Assembly: GCF_009909145.1 (NCBI RefSeq)
Contig: NZ_JAAAPJ010000017.1
Coordinates: 184,098-248,097 of the forward strand
From: Corallococcus silvisoli
GTDB taxonomy: Bacteria; Myxococcota; Myxococcia; Myxococcales; Myxococcaceae
DNA length: 64,000 nt
Direction of reading: 5' to 3'
Shown: positions 26,206 through 35,328 of the stretch, in pieces
How the letters are laid out: each line of letters begins with the position of its first letter
Numbering within the stretch: the stretch's first letter is position 1
Position numbers and translations under genes: made by a program
The notes under the pieces: generated by a model
Databases searched by the model: none
What the model was told of the DNA's origin: nothing
Seen by the model: the letters and a program-made list of their open reading frames with translations, nothing else

Positions 26206-27210
26206 ATGCCGACCCGGATCCCAAAGCCTATCAACCCGCCGCCCACCCACCTCGTCAAAGCCCGGTCGGAGGCGCCGCGGCCCGCGCCGGCGGTCATCCC
26301 GCCCGCGACGAACACGGCCGCGCCAAACCAGGCGACCGGGACGAACACCCACCAGGGGACGAGCGCCTTCTCCACGCCGGTGGCCGGTGCCCACCACGCC
26401 CAGCCTCCCTCCCACGCTGTCGGCTTCACGCAGGGCGCAGCCCCCGCGATGGCTCCGAACAAGAAGGATGCGCCCGCGCTCAACCTGGAGCAGGCCTCCT
26501 GCCTCACCCACGGCATCAGCCCGGAGTTCGTCGACAGCGCGCTCCGTGGCCGTCAGCTCCGCTCCGCCTACAACCGGCTGGGCCCCGAGGCGAAGTACAG
26601 CCGGCCTGCCGACAAGAACGGCGGAGGCGCCCTCGCGGTCTACACCCGCGCGGTGGGCACCGAGCAGAAGGACTGGCCGTCCAAGGGCCTCGGCGTCGGC
26701 AGCAACGACGACAAGGTGCAGATGATCCTCAGCCCCGAGGTGCTGACCAGGCCCGGCCACTCCTGGCGCGCCTCCTCCACGGACAACATGGGGCTCGTGC
26801 CGGGCGCGACGAAGCACGACCAGGCTCAGCTCGCGAAGGATGGAAACCCGCTCCAGCGCACGAAGCCCCTCTGGGGGAAGCAGTCCGAGGCGTCCCGCAA
26901 CGACAACTTCAACCGGACCGTGGCGGGCACGGCCCCCAAGGAGCAGAACGAGCAGCTCCACTGGCAGAAGGTCCCCCTCACCAACAACCTGAAGGGGATG
27001 GTCTGCACGTCCCAGGCGACCTTCGACAAGATGATGCAGCTCGAGGGTGCCCGGCCCAGCGGCCTCAAGCTGCCAACGGGCATCGCGGGGCTGGGCTCCG
27101 TCCCCATGGGCGGCCAGCGGATCCCCGTCACGCTCGTGGACGGGAAGACCTCCCTGGTCACCGCGCTGCGCGCCTCGGGAATCGCCAACAGCCAGGGACA
27201 GGTCCGCTAG
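26206..27210 (+). CDS. Uncharacterised protein with Pro/Ala-rich N terminus
   Basis: I do not recognise this 334-residue protein. It starts at ATG 26206 with GGAGAG upstream (not at the ATG-like codon at 26170). The first ~90 residues are low-complexity, rich in Pro, Ala, Thr and Asn, like the flexible N termini of exported effectors. No signal peptide or membrane span is seen. The C-terminal ~230 residues are ordered, with motifs LRSAYNRLGPEAKYSRP, ALAVYTRAVG, SWRASSTDNMGLVPG, and PKEQNEQLHWQKVPL followed by a hydrophobic strand. The spacing of Arg, Ser-Ser-Thr and Gln-x-Glu faintly recalls ADP-ribosyltransferases, but this is only a guess. It is monocistronic, 114 bases after the TetR gene. 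Confidence 0.6.
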   Translation: MPTRIPKPINPPPTHLVKARSEAPRPAPAVIPPATNTAAPNQATGTNTHQGTSAFSTPVAGAHHAQPPSHAVGFTQGAAPAMAPNKKDAPALNLEQASCLTHGISPEFVDSALRGRQLRSAYNRLGPEAKYSRPADKNGGGALAVYTRAVGTEQKDWPSKGLGVGSNDDKVQMILSPEVLTRPGHSWRASSTDNMGLVPGATKHDQAQLAKDGNPLQRTKPLWGKQSEASRNDNFNRTVAGTAPKEQNEQLHWQKVPLTNNLKGMVCTSQATFDKMMQLEGARPSGLKLPTGIAGLGSVPMGGQRIPVTLVDGKTSLVTALRASGIANSQGQVR

Positions 27211-27386
27211 CGCGAGTCCCTGACCTCACGGTCGAGGCCCCTGCCCCAATCAGGCTTTCCTTGCCGAAAATGTCGTAACCGCTTTGCCTGTAAAACGTGT
27301 CCGACTCGTGACGCAGAGGAACAGCCCCCCGGTGCAAGGTGCGCGCGGTTTCACTCCCCCGAACTCCTGTCAGGAGCCGCGCGCCC

Positions 27387-28694
<1,308 letters not shown>

Positions 28695-28713
28695 CCTCGC
28701 GAACGGCGATGCC

Positions 28714-28742
28714 CGGGCGGGCCGGCCTTCACGGGCCGCCCG
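28714..28742 (+). terminator. GC-rich hairpin after the GDPD gene
   Basis: CGGGCGG (28714-28720) and CCGCCCG (28736-28742) form a 7-bp stem 20 bases after the GDPD stop, in the gap between convergent genes. Weak, no U-run. Confidence 0.35.
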
Positions 28743-28873
28743 CTCCGGGTCTTCGCGCGAACAGGACGAGCAGCCCCACGGACCGGGTGGAACAAGGTGG
28801 AGCCCGCGGAGGGAGTGGCGTGTTGCCTCCGGGACAACCGCGAACACCGGGGCGGCCCAAGGCCCGCATCCGC

Positions 28874-29644
28874 TCAGCGTTCGGCGATGTCGTCGCGCTG
28901 AAGGTACGAGGACGCTTCGACAATCGACTCCAGGGTCCAACCCCGGTTGGTCCCGCGGCCGAAGGAGTCGCAGTCGCCGTCCGTGTGGATGCCCAGCAGG
29001 TAGCCCTGGCGGTTGAGCACGCCCGCGCCGGAGCTCCCGACCAGGGTGTCCAGGTCCGAGTAGTAGAGCTGCCGGTCACATGAAGCCACGAAGCGGCCTT
29101 CGGCGATGACCTTGGGCAAGCCGCGGGGATGCTGGATGATGGCCAGCCGCTCGGTGGGCCGGGTCGTCAGCAGGACGGGCCTGACCGCGGGCAGCACATC
29201 CAACTGGATGAGCGCATAGTCGGGTTCGAGCGACTGCTCGATGACGGTGCCCTCGGTGACCAGCGGGTCGCCGTCGGGGGCCTCCTCGAAGTTGAAGACC
29301 AGCAGCGCCCGGTCGCCGAGCCTGGCACAGTGCCCGGCGGTCACGACCACGGGACCCGCGCTTGCTTCAATCAAGGTTCCAGTGCAGCGCCCGTCAATCA
29401 GCACGACCGCGTCCTCGCGGTCCTGGACGACGTCGGAGAACTCGCCCTGGTAGCGGTTGATGGGGATGAATTCGCGGAGCGGGCCGCACTGAGAGAGGCC
29501 GCGCACCTCCGGCTTCTTCACGCTCGCGCAGACGGAGGGAACCTCGACGAGGCCGGTGCCCGGAGGATCCCCGGGCCCCCCCGTTCCACAGGCCGCGAGG
29601 CCCAGGAAGGAGGTGCCCGCGAGAAGCGGCCCCCAGTGCGACAT
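28874..29644 (-). CDS. Exported trypsin/V8-like serine protease (lipoprotein)
   Basis: About 256 residues from ATG 29644, which has AGGGA at good spacing; ATGs at 29650 and 29671 are in frame but lack proper spacing. The lipobox is LAAC (Cys19). The catalytic triad of the chymotrypsin fold is visible: His105 (VTAGHC), Asp142 (PDYALIQL) and Ser205 (GSSGAG). The Cys in TAGHC and CTGT likely form the usual disulphide. It is a predicted endopeptidase at the cell surface or secreted, possibly for prey or protein digestion. It lies 28 bases downstream of the M57 metalloprotease gene in the same orientation, so the two proteases are probably co-transcribed. Confidence 0.85.
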   Translation of the reverse strand: MSHWGPLLAGTSFLGLAACGTGGPGDPPGTGLVEVPSVCASVKKPEVRGLSQCGPLREFIPINRYQGEFSDVVQDREDAVVLIDGRCTGTLIEASAGPVVVTAGHCARLGDRALLVFNFEEAPDGDPLVTEGTVIEQSLEPDYALIQLDVLPAVRPVLLTTRPTERLAIIQHPRGLPKVIAEGRFVASCDRQLYYSDLDTLVGSSGAGVLNRQGYLLGIHTDGDCDSFGRGTNRGWTLESIVEASSYLQRDDIAER

Positions 29645-29672
29645 GGACATCCCTGGGGGCCTGGAGCGCATC

Positions 29673-30443
29673 TCAGTAGATGGTGGTCAGCGCGGTGATG
29701 TCGGAGCTGGTCCACTCGCCGGTCTCGGTGGACCGGAAGCAGGAGTTCATGATCGAACCGCCGACCGTGGCCGTGCTCGGCGTGCCCGAGATGAGGATGG
29801 CGCCCACGCCCGCGGTGCCCTCGTTGGAGGCGGAGCCACCACAGCTGATGGCGCGGTTGTAGTAGTCCGAGTGACGGAAGCCGATCGTGTGGCCGATCTC
29901 GTGCGTGATGACGTGCTCGTTCACGTCAACGCTGTAGCTCTGCAGGCCGGTGCCGATGTTGATGGTGCCGTAGGGCAGGCCGCCCGAGGGGAAGCCCGAG
30001 GAGCCGCCGGCGCCCGACGTGATGGTCGCGGTGATGTTCGCGTTGCAACCCGTGGTCGGGCCGCGCGCCATGGTGAACGTGAGGCCCAGGCTGTTGTAGT
30101 TGCCGATCGCCAGATCGAGGCCCTGGCTCAGGCGGGTGTAGGTGTTGAACGTGGACGTGGGGTTGATGCAGATCTTCTTCACGCTGGTGCTGACCAGGTT
30201 GGTCGTCCGGTACTGCTCGGCGCTCTCCTTGCCGGGCTGGAGCATCTCGCGGGACGCCTCGAGGGACACCTGGGCGTCGCGGCCCACGTACACGGCACCA
30301 TCAACGACCATGATGTCGTTGGCCGGGAAGCCCGCCTGCACCAGGTTGGAGACAATCTCCTGGTTCTCGCTCTCCAGGTCGGTACCGCAGCCAGACAACA
30401 GCGCGCCACAGCTCGCAACGAGGACTGCCGCCTTCTTGAACAT
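29673..30443 (-). CDS. M57-type (HEIGH) zinc metalloprotease lipoprotein
   Basis: The 256-residue protein starts at ATG 30443 with AGAGGAA upstream; the open frame extends further but without coding-like codon use. The lipobox is LSGC (Cys19). The metzincin-like zinc site HEIGHTIGFRH has ligands H181, H185 and H191 and catalytic E182, a signature of the peptidase M57 family. The region ~125-160 is rich in Gly and Ser, and a downstream IMNSCFR may be the Met-turn. It is a predicted cell-surface or secreted protease, cotranscribed with the serine protease downstream. Members of this family in myxobacteria are poorly characterised; a role in predation or matrix processing is inference. Confidence 0.8.
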   Translation of the reverse strand: MFKKAAVLVASCGALLSGCGTDLESENQEIVSNLVQAGFPANDIMVVDGAVYVGRDAQVSLEASREMLQPGKESAEQYRTTNLVSTSVKKICINPTSTFNTYTRLSQGLDLAIGNYNSLGLTFTMARGPTTGCNANITATITSGAGGSSGFPSGGLPYGTINIGTGLQSYSVDVNEHVITHEIGHTIGFRHSDYYNRAISCGGSASNEGTAGVGAILISGTPSTATVGGSIMNSCFRSTETGEWTSSDITALTTIY

Positions 30444-30819
30444 TCGTCGTTCCTCTGGTTCGGGGGAGATCCGCTGCCGCCTGACCTTCCCGTCAGCCAC
30501 GGACAGCTTGCCCGGCGACAGAGCAACTGTCGGGCCATGCGACACGCCAGAGGGGATTGGCGACCCTTCCAGGAATTCATGGAGCACCGACACTCCAGAT
30601 TTCAAGAATGTAAGAGTAAAGTCACGTGACGTCCATGGTTCCAAGAGGTTGCCGTTACAGTGGTTTTCAAGCCTAAGACTGAATCTCACAATTTCCGGAC
30701 AGTGGTGTCTTTGATTCAGTCACTGACCCTGGGGTCGTATTCACCCGTGAACACGGGGAGAGGACGCGGCGCCGACGAGCGAATGGGCGTGAATGGGCTC
30801 CCGGTGTATCCCGTCTTCG
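30444..30819. other. Divergent regulatory region with AT-rich core and long inverted repeat
   Basis: These 376 bases separate divergent lipoprotein genes and contain no convincing ORF. The core, about 30595-30735, is markedly more AT-rich than the genome around it. It holds a 9-bp inverted repeat, GACTGAATC at 30677-30685 and GATTCAGTC at 30713-30721, with 27 bases between. It also holds a direct repeat ACAGTGGT at 30657-30664 and 30699-30706. Promoters for both genes must lie here, but I could not assign -10/-35 boxes with confidence. Confidence 0.5.
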
Positions 30820-32004
30820 ATGCCAATGCGCCCTACCGCCCTCCCCTTCGCCGCGCTGCTGAGCGCGACCCTGTCGTTCCTCCCGGGCTGCGAGAGCACG
30901 AAGTCCAGTGCCCCCTCTCCCACGGACACGCGAACCCAGGAGCCCGCGTCCCTCGCGGCCGATGACGCCTGGAGCCGCGCCCGCGTGGGCGACCGCGTCA
31001 CCTATGCCTTCTCCGCGACGCATGGCCCCGAGCCCCGGGGTGGCGGCACCGCGCGCACCGTGGCCGGCCAGCTGACGCTGGAGGTGGTGGCGGTGCGGCA
31101 GCCCTGGGTCTGGGTGCGCGTGGCGTTCACGGACGCGTCCGGCAAGCCGCTGGCCCAGCCGCGGCTGGCGACCGACCTCCTCCTCCCCGTGCGCGCGGAG
31201 GCGACGCGCCCGTTCGACGTGCCCCATGGAGGCCAGGCCACCGCCGAGAAGACCTCCAGCGCGGGCCGCACCTGGGAGGCCGTGCGCTACGTCACCGACC
31301 AGCGCTCGTTCGACGGCCCCTTGCGCACGCGCGTCTACGCCAACGTACCGGGCCCGCTCTACCTCACCCACGGGTTGATTGACGCGAGCACCGTGTCGGC
31401 GGGCTTCCGCATCCCGGGCGGAGTCGAGCTGACGCTGCGCGAGTTCCGCGAGGGCTCGGCCGAGGCCAGCGCCCCGGTGCCGGCGCTGGAGCGGCCCCTG
31501 GGCCCGGGCGCCTACTACGAGCGGGATGTGGACGTGGGCCCCGCGCCGGGTGTGCAGCGCGTGTGCTTCGCCGCGGAGCGTGGCTACCTGCTGCGGACGG
31601 AGGGCCCCGTCGACGGCGCCCAGGCCGCCCCCTGCGCGGACTTCTCGCAGGCGGAGCCGGAGGCGCTCGAGGAGCTCCTGCTGAACCTGCCCTCGGAGGC
31701 GCTGGCCTCCGGGGACTGGCCTCCCGCCGCGGCGTCCTCCACGCGAGGCACCTTCACCGCGGAGGGCCACAGCGTGCCCGCGCTCATCGCGCAGAGCAGC
31801 GAGAACGTCGAGGGCGTCCAGCGCGTCTTCTCCGAGACCTACGCGGCCGAGCCGTGGGCCCCGGGACTCGCGGGCCTGCCCTACGAGGCGCGCTTCCAGC
31901 CGCTCGCCAGCGGCACCGAGCGCGTGGTCGCCGGAGGCAAGCGTGAGTCGGAGGGCGGCACGCGGCTCGTGCGGTGGGGCTCGTGGCTCGTGAGCCCGAA
32001 GTGA
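30820..32004 (+). CDS. Uncharacterised lipoprotein
   Basis: Of about 394 residues; I do not recognise a named family. The start is uncertain (ATG 30820 or 30793; neither has a good ribosome-binding site), but either gives a signal peptide ending in the lipobox LPGC. A short Ser/Thr/Pro linker follows, then a mostly beta domain (~50-390) beginning ARVGDRVTYAFSATHGPEP, with R-x-VAGQLTLEVVAV and VWVRVAFTD strands. It has only two Cys after the lipidated one. It is probably periplasmic or outer-membrane-attached. The stop lies 10 bases from that of the convergent RNA-repair gene. Confidence 0.65.
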   Translation: MPMRPTALPFAALLSATLSFLPGCESTKSSAPSPTDTRTQEPASLAADDAWSRARVGDRVTYAFSATHGPEPRGGGTARTVAGQLTLEVVAVRQPWVWVRVAFTDASGKPLAQPRLATDLLLPVRAEATRPFDVPHGGQATAEKTSSAGRTWEAVRYVTDQRSFDGPLRTRVYANVPGPLYLTHGLIDASTVSAGFRIPGGVELTLREFREGSAEASAPVPALERPLGPGAYYERDVDVGPAPGVQRVCFAAERGYLLRTEGPVDGAQAAPCADFSQAEPEALEELLLNLPSEALASGDWPPAAASSTRGTFTAEGHSVPALIAQSSENVEGVQRVFSETYAAEPWAPGLAGLPYEARFQPLASGTERVVAGGKRESEGGTRLVRWGSWLVSPK

Positions 32005-32014
32005 CGCAAGTCCC

Positions 32015-35000
32015 TCAGGACGTCGGCCTCGAAGCGCGCGGCGGGTCGCCACGCACGAGGTCGACGTGAAGCGCGGCGCCGTCGGGGCTGTTCACCCATT
32101 CGTGGAAGGCCCCGCGAAACGCCTCCACGGCCGTGAATAGCGGGCCGTGCGGCTGCCAGGACAAGGCATCCCCGTCCCGAGCCTCGTGGACCTCCAGCCC
32201 GATGAGCAAGGTTCCTCCGGCCCGCGGCGGCTGGAGCGGACGCACGAAGAGGCGCCGGTCTCCTTCCAGCCGGTACACCAGGGCCGTGAGATGACCCAGG
32301 ACCCAACCCGCGACTGCCTCGCGGGCCTCGGGGGTGGGGGCGTCGACGGACAGCCGCAGGAATGTCGGCAGGTCGTGTTCCGCGTCCAGGGGCTGGAAGA
32401 GCGCGGCCCACGCGGAGGCGGTGCGCGAGGCGCGGGCGCTGGCCACGAGTTCGCGGGCGCGGAGCAGCTCCTCCCGCAGGACGCGGAACGTGGAGCGCGA
32501 CACGTTGCGCGCGGTGTTTCGAGCCGGAAGCGCTGGAGCAATGACGGGCAGGAGGTCGCGCTTGCCTTCGGGGTGGTAGCGCGCTGTCTCGGGCGTGAGC
32601 GTCACGGGCTGGGGCCACGGCCAGGCCGCGAAGGTCTCGAAGAAGTGCGCGAGCAGCGACGCGTCGGAGGTCACGGCGTCCGAGGGCGCGCGGGTGCAGG
32701 CCCAGGCCGCGAGCAGCGTCCACGACAACCCGCCGAGATACCCCAGGGCATGCGAGTAGATGCCCCGGGCCCGGGCCCAGGCCTTGACCGCTCGAACCAG
32801 GGACGGGAACCGGTCGGTCCGTCCACCCTCCGGGGCGACGGCGGCGCGCAGTCCCAGCGTGTCCGCCAACCCCAGGATGGAGCGAAGCCCCGCGACGTCG
32901 AGCTGGGAGCCATGACGCTCCAGCAACGTCAGGGGTGCTTCGGGAGGCACGCCCGCGGGACGGCTCGCATAGGCCAGATCGAAGCTCACGCCGTCCAGGC
33001 ACAGCTTCACCAAGGGGATGGCGGCGTCCGCCACATAGCGAGCGGGGGCTGAAGGGGACGTGGCCAGTTCCTGGAGGAGTGCTCGCGCGAAGTCCTCGCG
33101 AGACAGCGTCGCCGGGCCGATGGCGACCGCATCCACGTCACTGCCCACGCCGTCCGTGTCCAGCAGATACGAGCCATAGGGATGCAGTGAGGCTCCCACC
33201 CGCTCGCAGTGCCCGCGCAGCTGTTCCACCGCCGAGGTCCTCGCGGCGTGTCCCTCCCGTGAATCGACGGCGCCGAGCGAGGCCAGCACCTCTCGCAGGG
33301 AACGGTCGTCATGCGCTGGGAGGGTCCCATGCGTCCGAGGCGCGCGGCCCGTCAGAGGGATGCGCCGGACGACTTCAAAGGGAGTGTCCCCCTTCCGCCG
33401 GACGAGACACAGCTCCCCCACGCGGAACCTCAGCGGCCTCCAGCTCCGCTGCCACATGGCGAGCGTCCGGGCGACCTCCCCATCCTCCGTGAGCGCGAGC
33501 TGGCCCACGGAGAGGTGGGGCGTGAAGCCGACAAGGGCAGGCGACGCGCATTCGGGGAGGGCCGCGACGAGCCTCGCGTGCAGGGCCGTGAGGGCGCCCG
33601 CTGGCTGATCGTCCGGCCGAAGCCACGCCGTCGCGTTGGCGCGGTGCTCGAAGCGGTCGAACGCGGAGAGCATCACGTCGAAGGGTTCGAAGCCGTGGAG
33701 GGCGTCCACGAGGAGCGCCTCCGCCGTCTCGAAATCCTCCTCGGGAACGAAGGGGTGGAACAGCGTGATGTGGGGCATCCACCGCTGGAACTTCGCGTCG
33801 TGCTTCTTGCGCAGCGCCTGGATGGGGGCCCACGCCTCCTCGGGAGGGATGAGCACCAGGGCCGTGTGGTGGACCCGCGCCGCCGAGGACGGCGAGGCGA
33901 GCGTCAACGGAGAGGCCACCGCTTCGCGGCGCAGGACGCAGCGCACGCCGAAGTGGTCGGAAGCGAAGAGGGGTTCCCCCGTTGGTGCGGGCGGCCCCTT
34001 CACGGGCGCTTCCCCGAAGAGGCCGATGGCCTCCGGAGCGAACCGGCCCGACGGCGACGCCACCAGGATTCGGTCCAACCGCTGGAGCCGCCCCGAAACG
34101 GTGGTGAGCGCCGCCAGCGGGTTCAGCCGGGGGTTGAAGGTCTCCCCCGCTTCCGAAGGCCGCAGCGCGGACCACGCGTCCAAGAAGCCCGCGCGCGCGA
34201 AGGCCTCCGCTTCGGGAGCGCCATCGCCAAAGTTGAAGTCACCGGCCAGCATCAGGTCCGGGGACTCGGAAGGGCTCGTGCCCTCCAGTGCACGGGCCCA
34301 GTCGAGGAGGGCCTGCACCTGGACGGTGCGCGCGGCGGCGCCGGAGGCGTCCCGGTTGCTCGTCAGGTGCGGCGTGGCCACCCACAGCGTGGCGTCGGAG
34401 AAGCGGAGCTCGGCGGCGACGAGGCGTTTGTCCCGGGAGAAGCCGCGCTGCCAGACGGAGGCGAGCGGGATGCGCGACAGCAGGACCTGGCCATACGGAA
34501 CCACGGTGGTCGCGCCGGGGCCCTCCGTCAGCCAGTAGTGTTCGCGCACCCAGGGTTCGGCGAGCAGTGCCCTGAGAAAGGGAGGGGTGACCTCCTGGAG
34601 TGCGATGACATCCGCGTCGGTGTCCCGCAGCAGCGCGAGGGTCGCCGGGGTCCTGCGCTCGGTCGCCAGCAGCTCCGCGTCGTACAGGTCGAAGAGGACG
34701 TTGAAGGTGGCGACGGTGAGCGACGCGGACGGGGTGAGCGCATGGCCCGTGTCGCGGGGGGCCTCGGACCATGAGCCCGAGCGCGCGTCGTAGCGCCACG
34801 CGGACAGCGGCGAGAAGCCGGGAACCGCGAGGGGCTGGGATGGCGTGGGCTCCTCGGCGGTGCCGGTGTTGCTCAGCAGGTCGACGCGCGCCTTGCGGTC
34901 CCACACCACCTGACGGCCGCGCTTGAAGTACCAGACGCGGTGCCAGGGGATCTCCCCATCGGGGACGAACGCCTCGAAGGGCATCTCCTCCAGCGCTCCG

Positions 35001-35104
35001 CGATGCGCGTCGTAGCCGACGACGAACTCGCGGGCATCGAGCCGGGGGTCCCACCGGATGCGGTGATACACCTCGCGGCTGGTCGTGAATCGGTCCTGTG
35101 ACAT
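32015..35104 (-). CDS. Four-domain predicted RNA-repair protein: MJ1316 (DUF504), EEP, 2H and poly(A) polymerase
   Basis: The 1029-residue cytoplasmic protein starts at ATG 35104, with GGAG 8 bases upstream. Domains in order: (1) ~8-78, MJ1316 RNA cyclic-end recognition domain (EVYHRIRWDPRL, IPWHRVWYFKR). (2) ~125-393, endonuclease/exonuclease/phosphatase fold with N135, E171, H246, D289, N291, D383 and H384. (3) ~408-585, 2H phosphoesterase with MPHITLF (H445, T447) and TPHLSVG (H530, S532). (4) ~600-1010, eukaryotic-type poly(A) polymerase: nucleotidyltransferase with GS (644-645), GSDVD (D656, D658) and D709, then GGLSWTLL, WPWPQPV and NVSRST of the PAP central domain. All catalytic residues look intact. 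It likely senses RNA broken to 2',3'-cyclic ends, trims or opens the end and adds nucleotides. Substrate and biological trigger are unknown. It is monocistronic. Confidence 0.85.
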   Translation of the reverse strand: MSQDRFTTSREVYHRIRWDPRLDAREFVVGYDAHRGALEEMPFEAFVPDGEIPWHRVWYFKRGRQVVWDRKARVDLLSNTGTAEEPTPSQPLAVPGFSPLSAWRYDARSGSWSEAPRDTGHALTPSASLTVATFNVLFDLYDAELLATERRTPATLALLRDTDADVIALQEVTPPFLRALLAEPWVREHYWLTEGPGATTVVPYGQVLLSRIPLASVWQRGFSRDKRLVAAELRFSDATLWVATPHLTSNRDASGAAARTVQVQALLDWARALEGTSPSESPDLMLAGDFNFGDGAPEAEAFARAGFLDAWSALRPSEAGETFNPRLNPLAALTTVSGRLQRLDRILVASPSGRFAPEAIGLFGEAPVKGPPAPTGEPLFASDHFGVRCVLRREAVASPLTLASPSSAARVHHTALVLIPPEEAWAPIQALRKKHDAKFQRWMPHITLFHPFVPEEDFETAEALLVDALHGFEPFDVMLSAFDRFEHRANATAWLRPDDQPAGALTALHARLVAALPECASPALVGFTPHLSVGQLALTEDGEVARTLAMWQRSWRPLRFRVGELCLVRRKGDTPFEVVRRIPLTGRAPRTHGTLPAHDDRSLREVLASLGAVDSREGHAARTSAVEQLRGHCERVGASLHPYGSYLLDTDGVGSDVDAVAIGPATLSREDFARALLQELATSPSAPARYVADAAIPLVKLCLDGVSFDLAYASRPAGVPPEAPLTLLERHGSQLDVAGLRSILGLADTLGLRAAVAPEGGRTDRFPSLVRAVKAWARARGIYSHALGYLGGLSWTLLAAWACTRAPSDAVTSDASLLAHFFETFAAWPWPQPVTLTPETARYHPEGKRDLLPVIAPALPARNTARNVSRSTFRVLREELLRARELVASARASRTASAWAALFQPLDAEHDLPTFLRLSVDAPTPEAREAVAGWVLGHLTALVYRLEGDRRLFVRPLQPPRAGGTLLIGLEVHEARDGDALSWQPHGPLFTAVEAFRGAFHEWVNSPDGAALHVDLVRGDPPRASRPTS

Positions 35105-35328
35105 GGCGAGGCTCCGTGGGCGCGGGGACCCGGATGACACGCCCGTGTCCCGGGATGCAATGCCGCGCACCCCAAGAAGGGCCGAGCACGCGCCGCCGCT
35201 GACGCTACGGCCCGCGCACAGCTGACAGTCCACGGCATGAGGCGTGTGGCCCTTGGCCCCGCGCCGTGCGGCACGCGAGGGCCCGGCCCAGGATTTGCCA
35301 TGAGCCTCCGCCAACGGAGGAACGCAGG

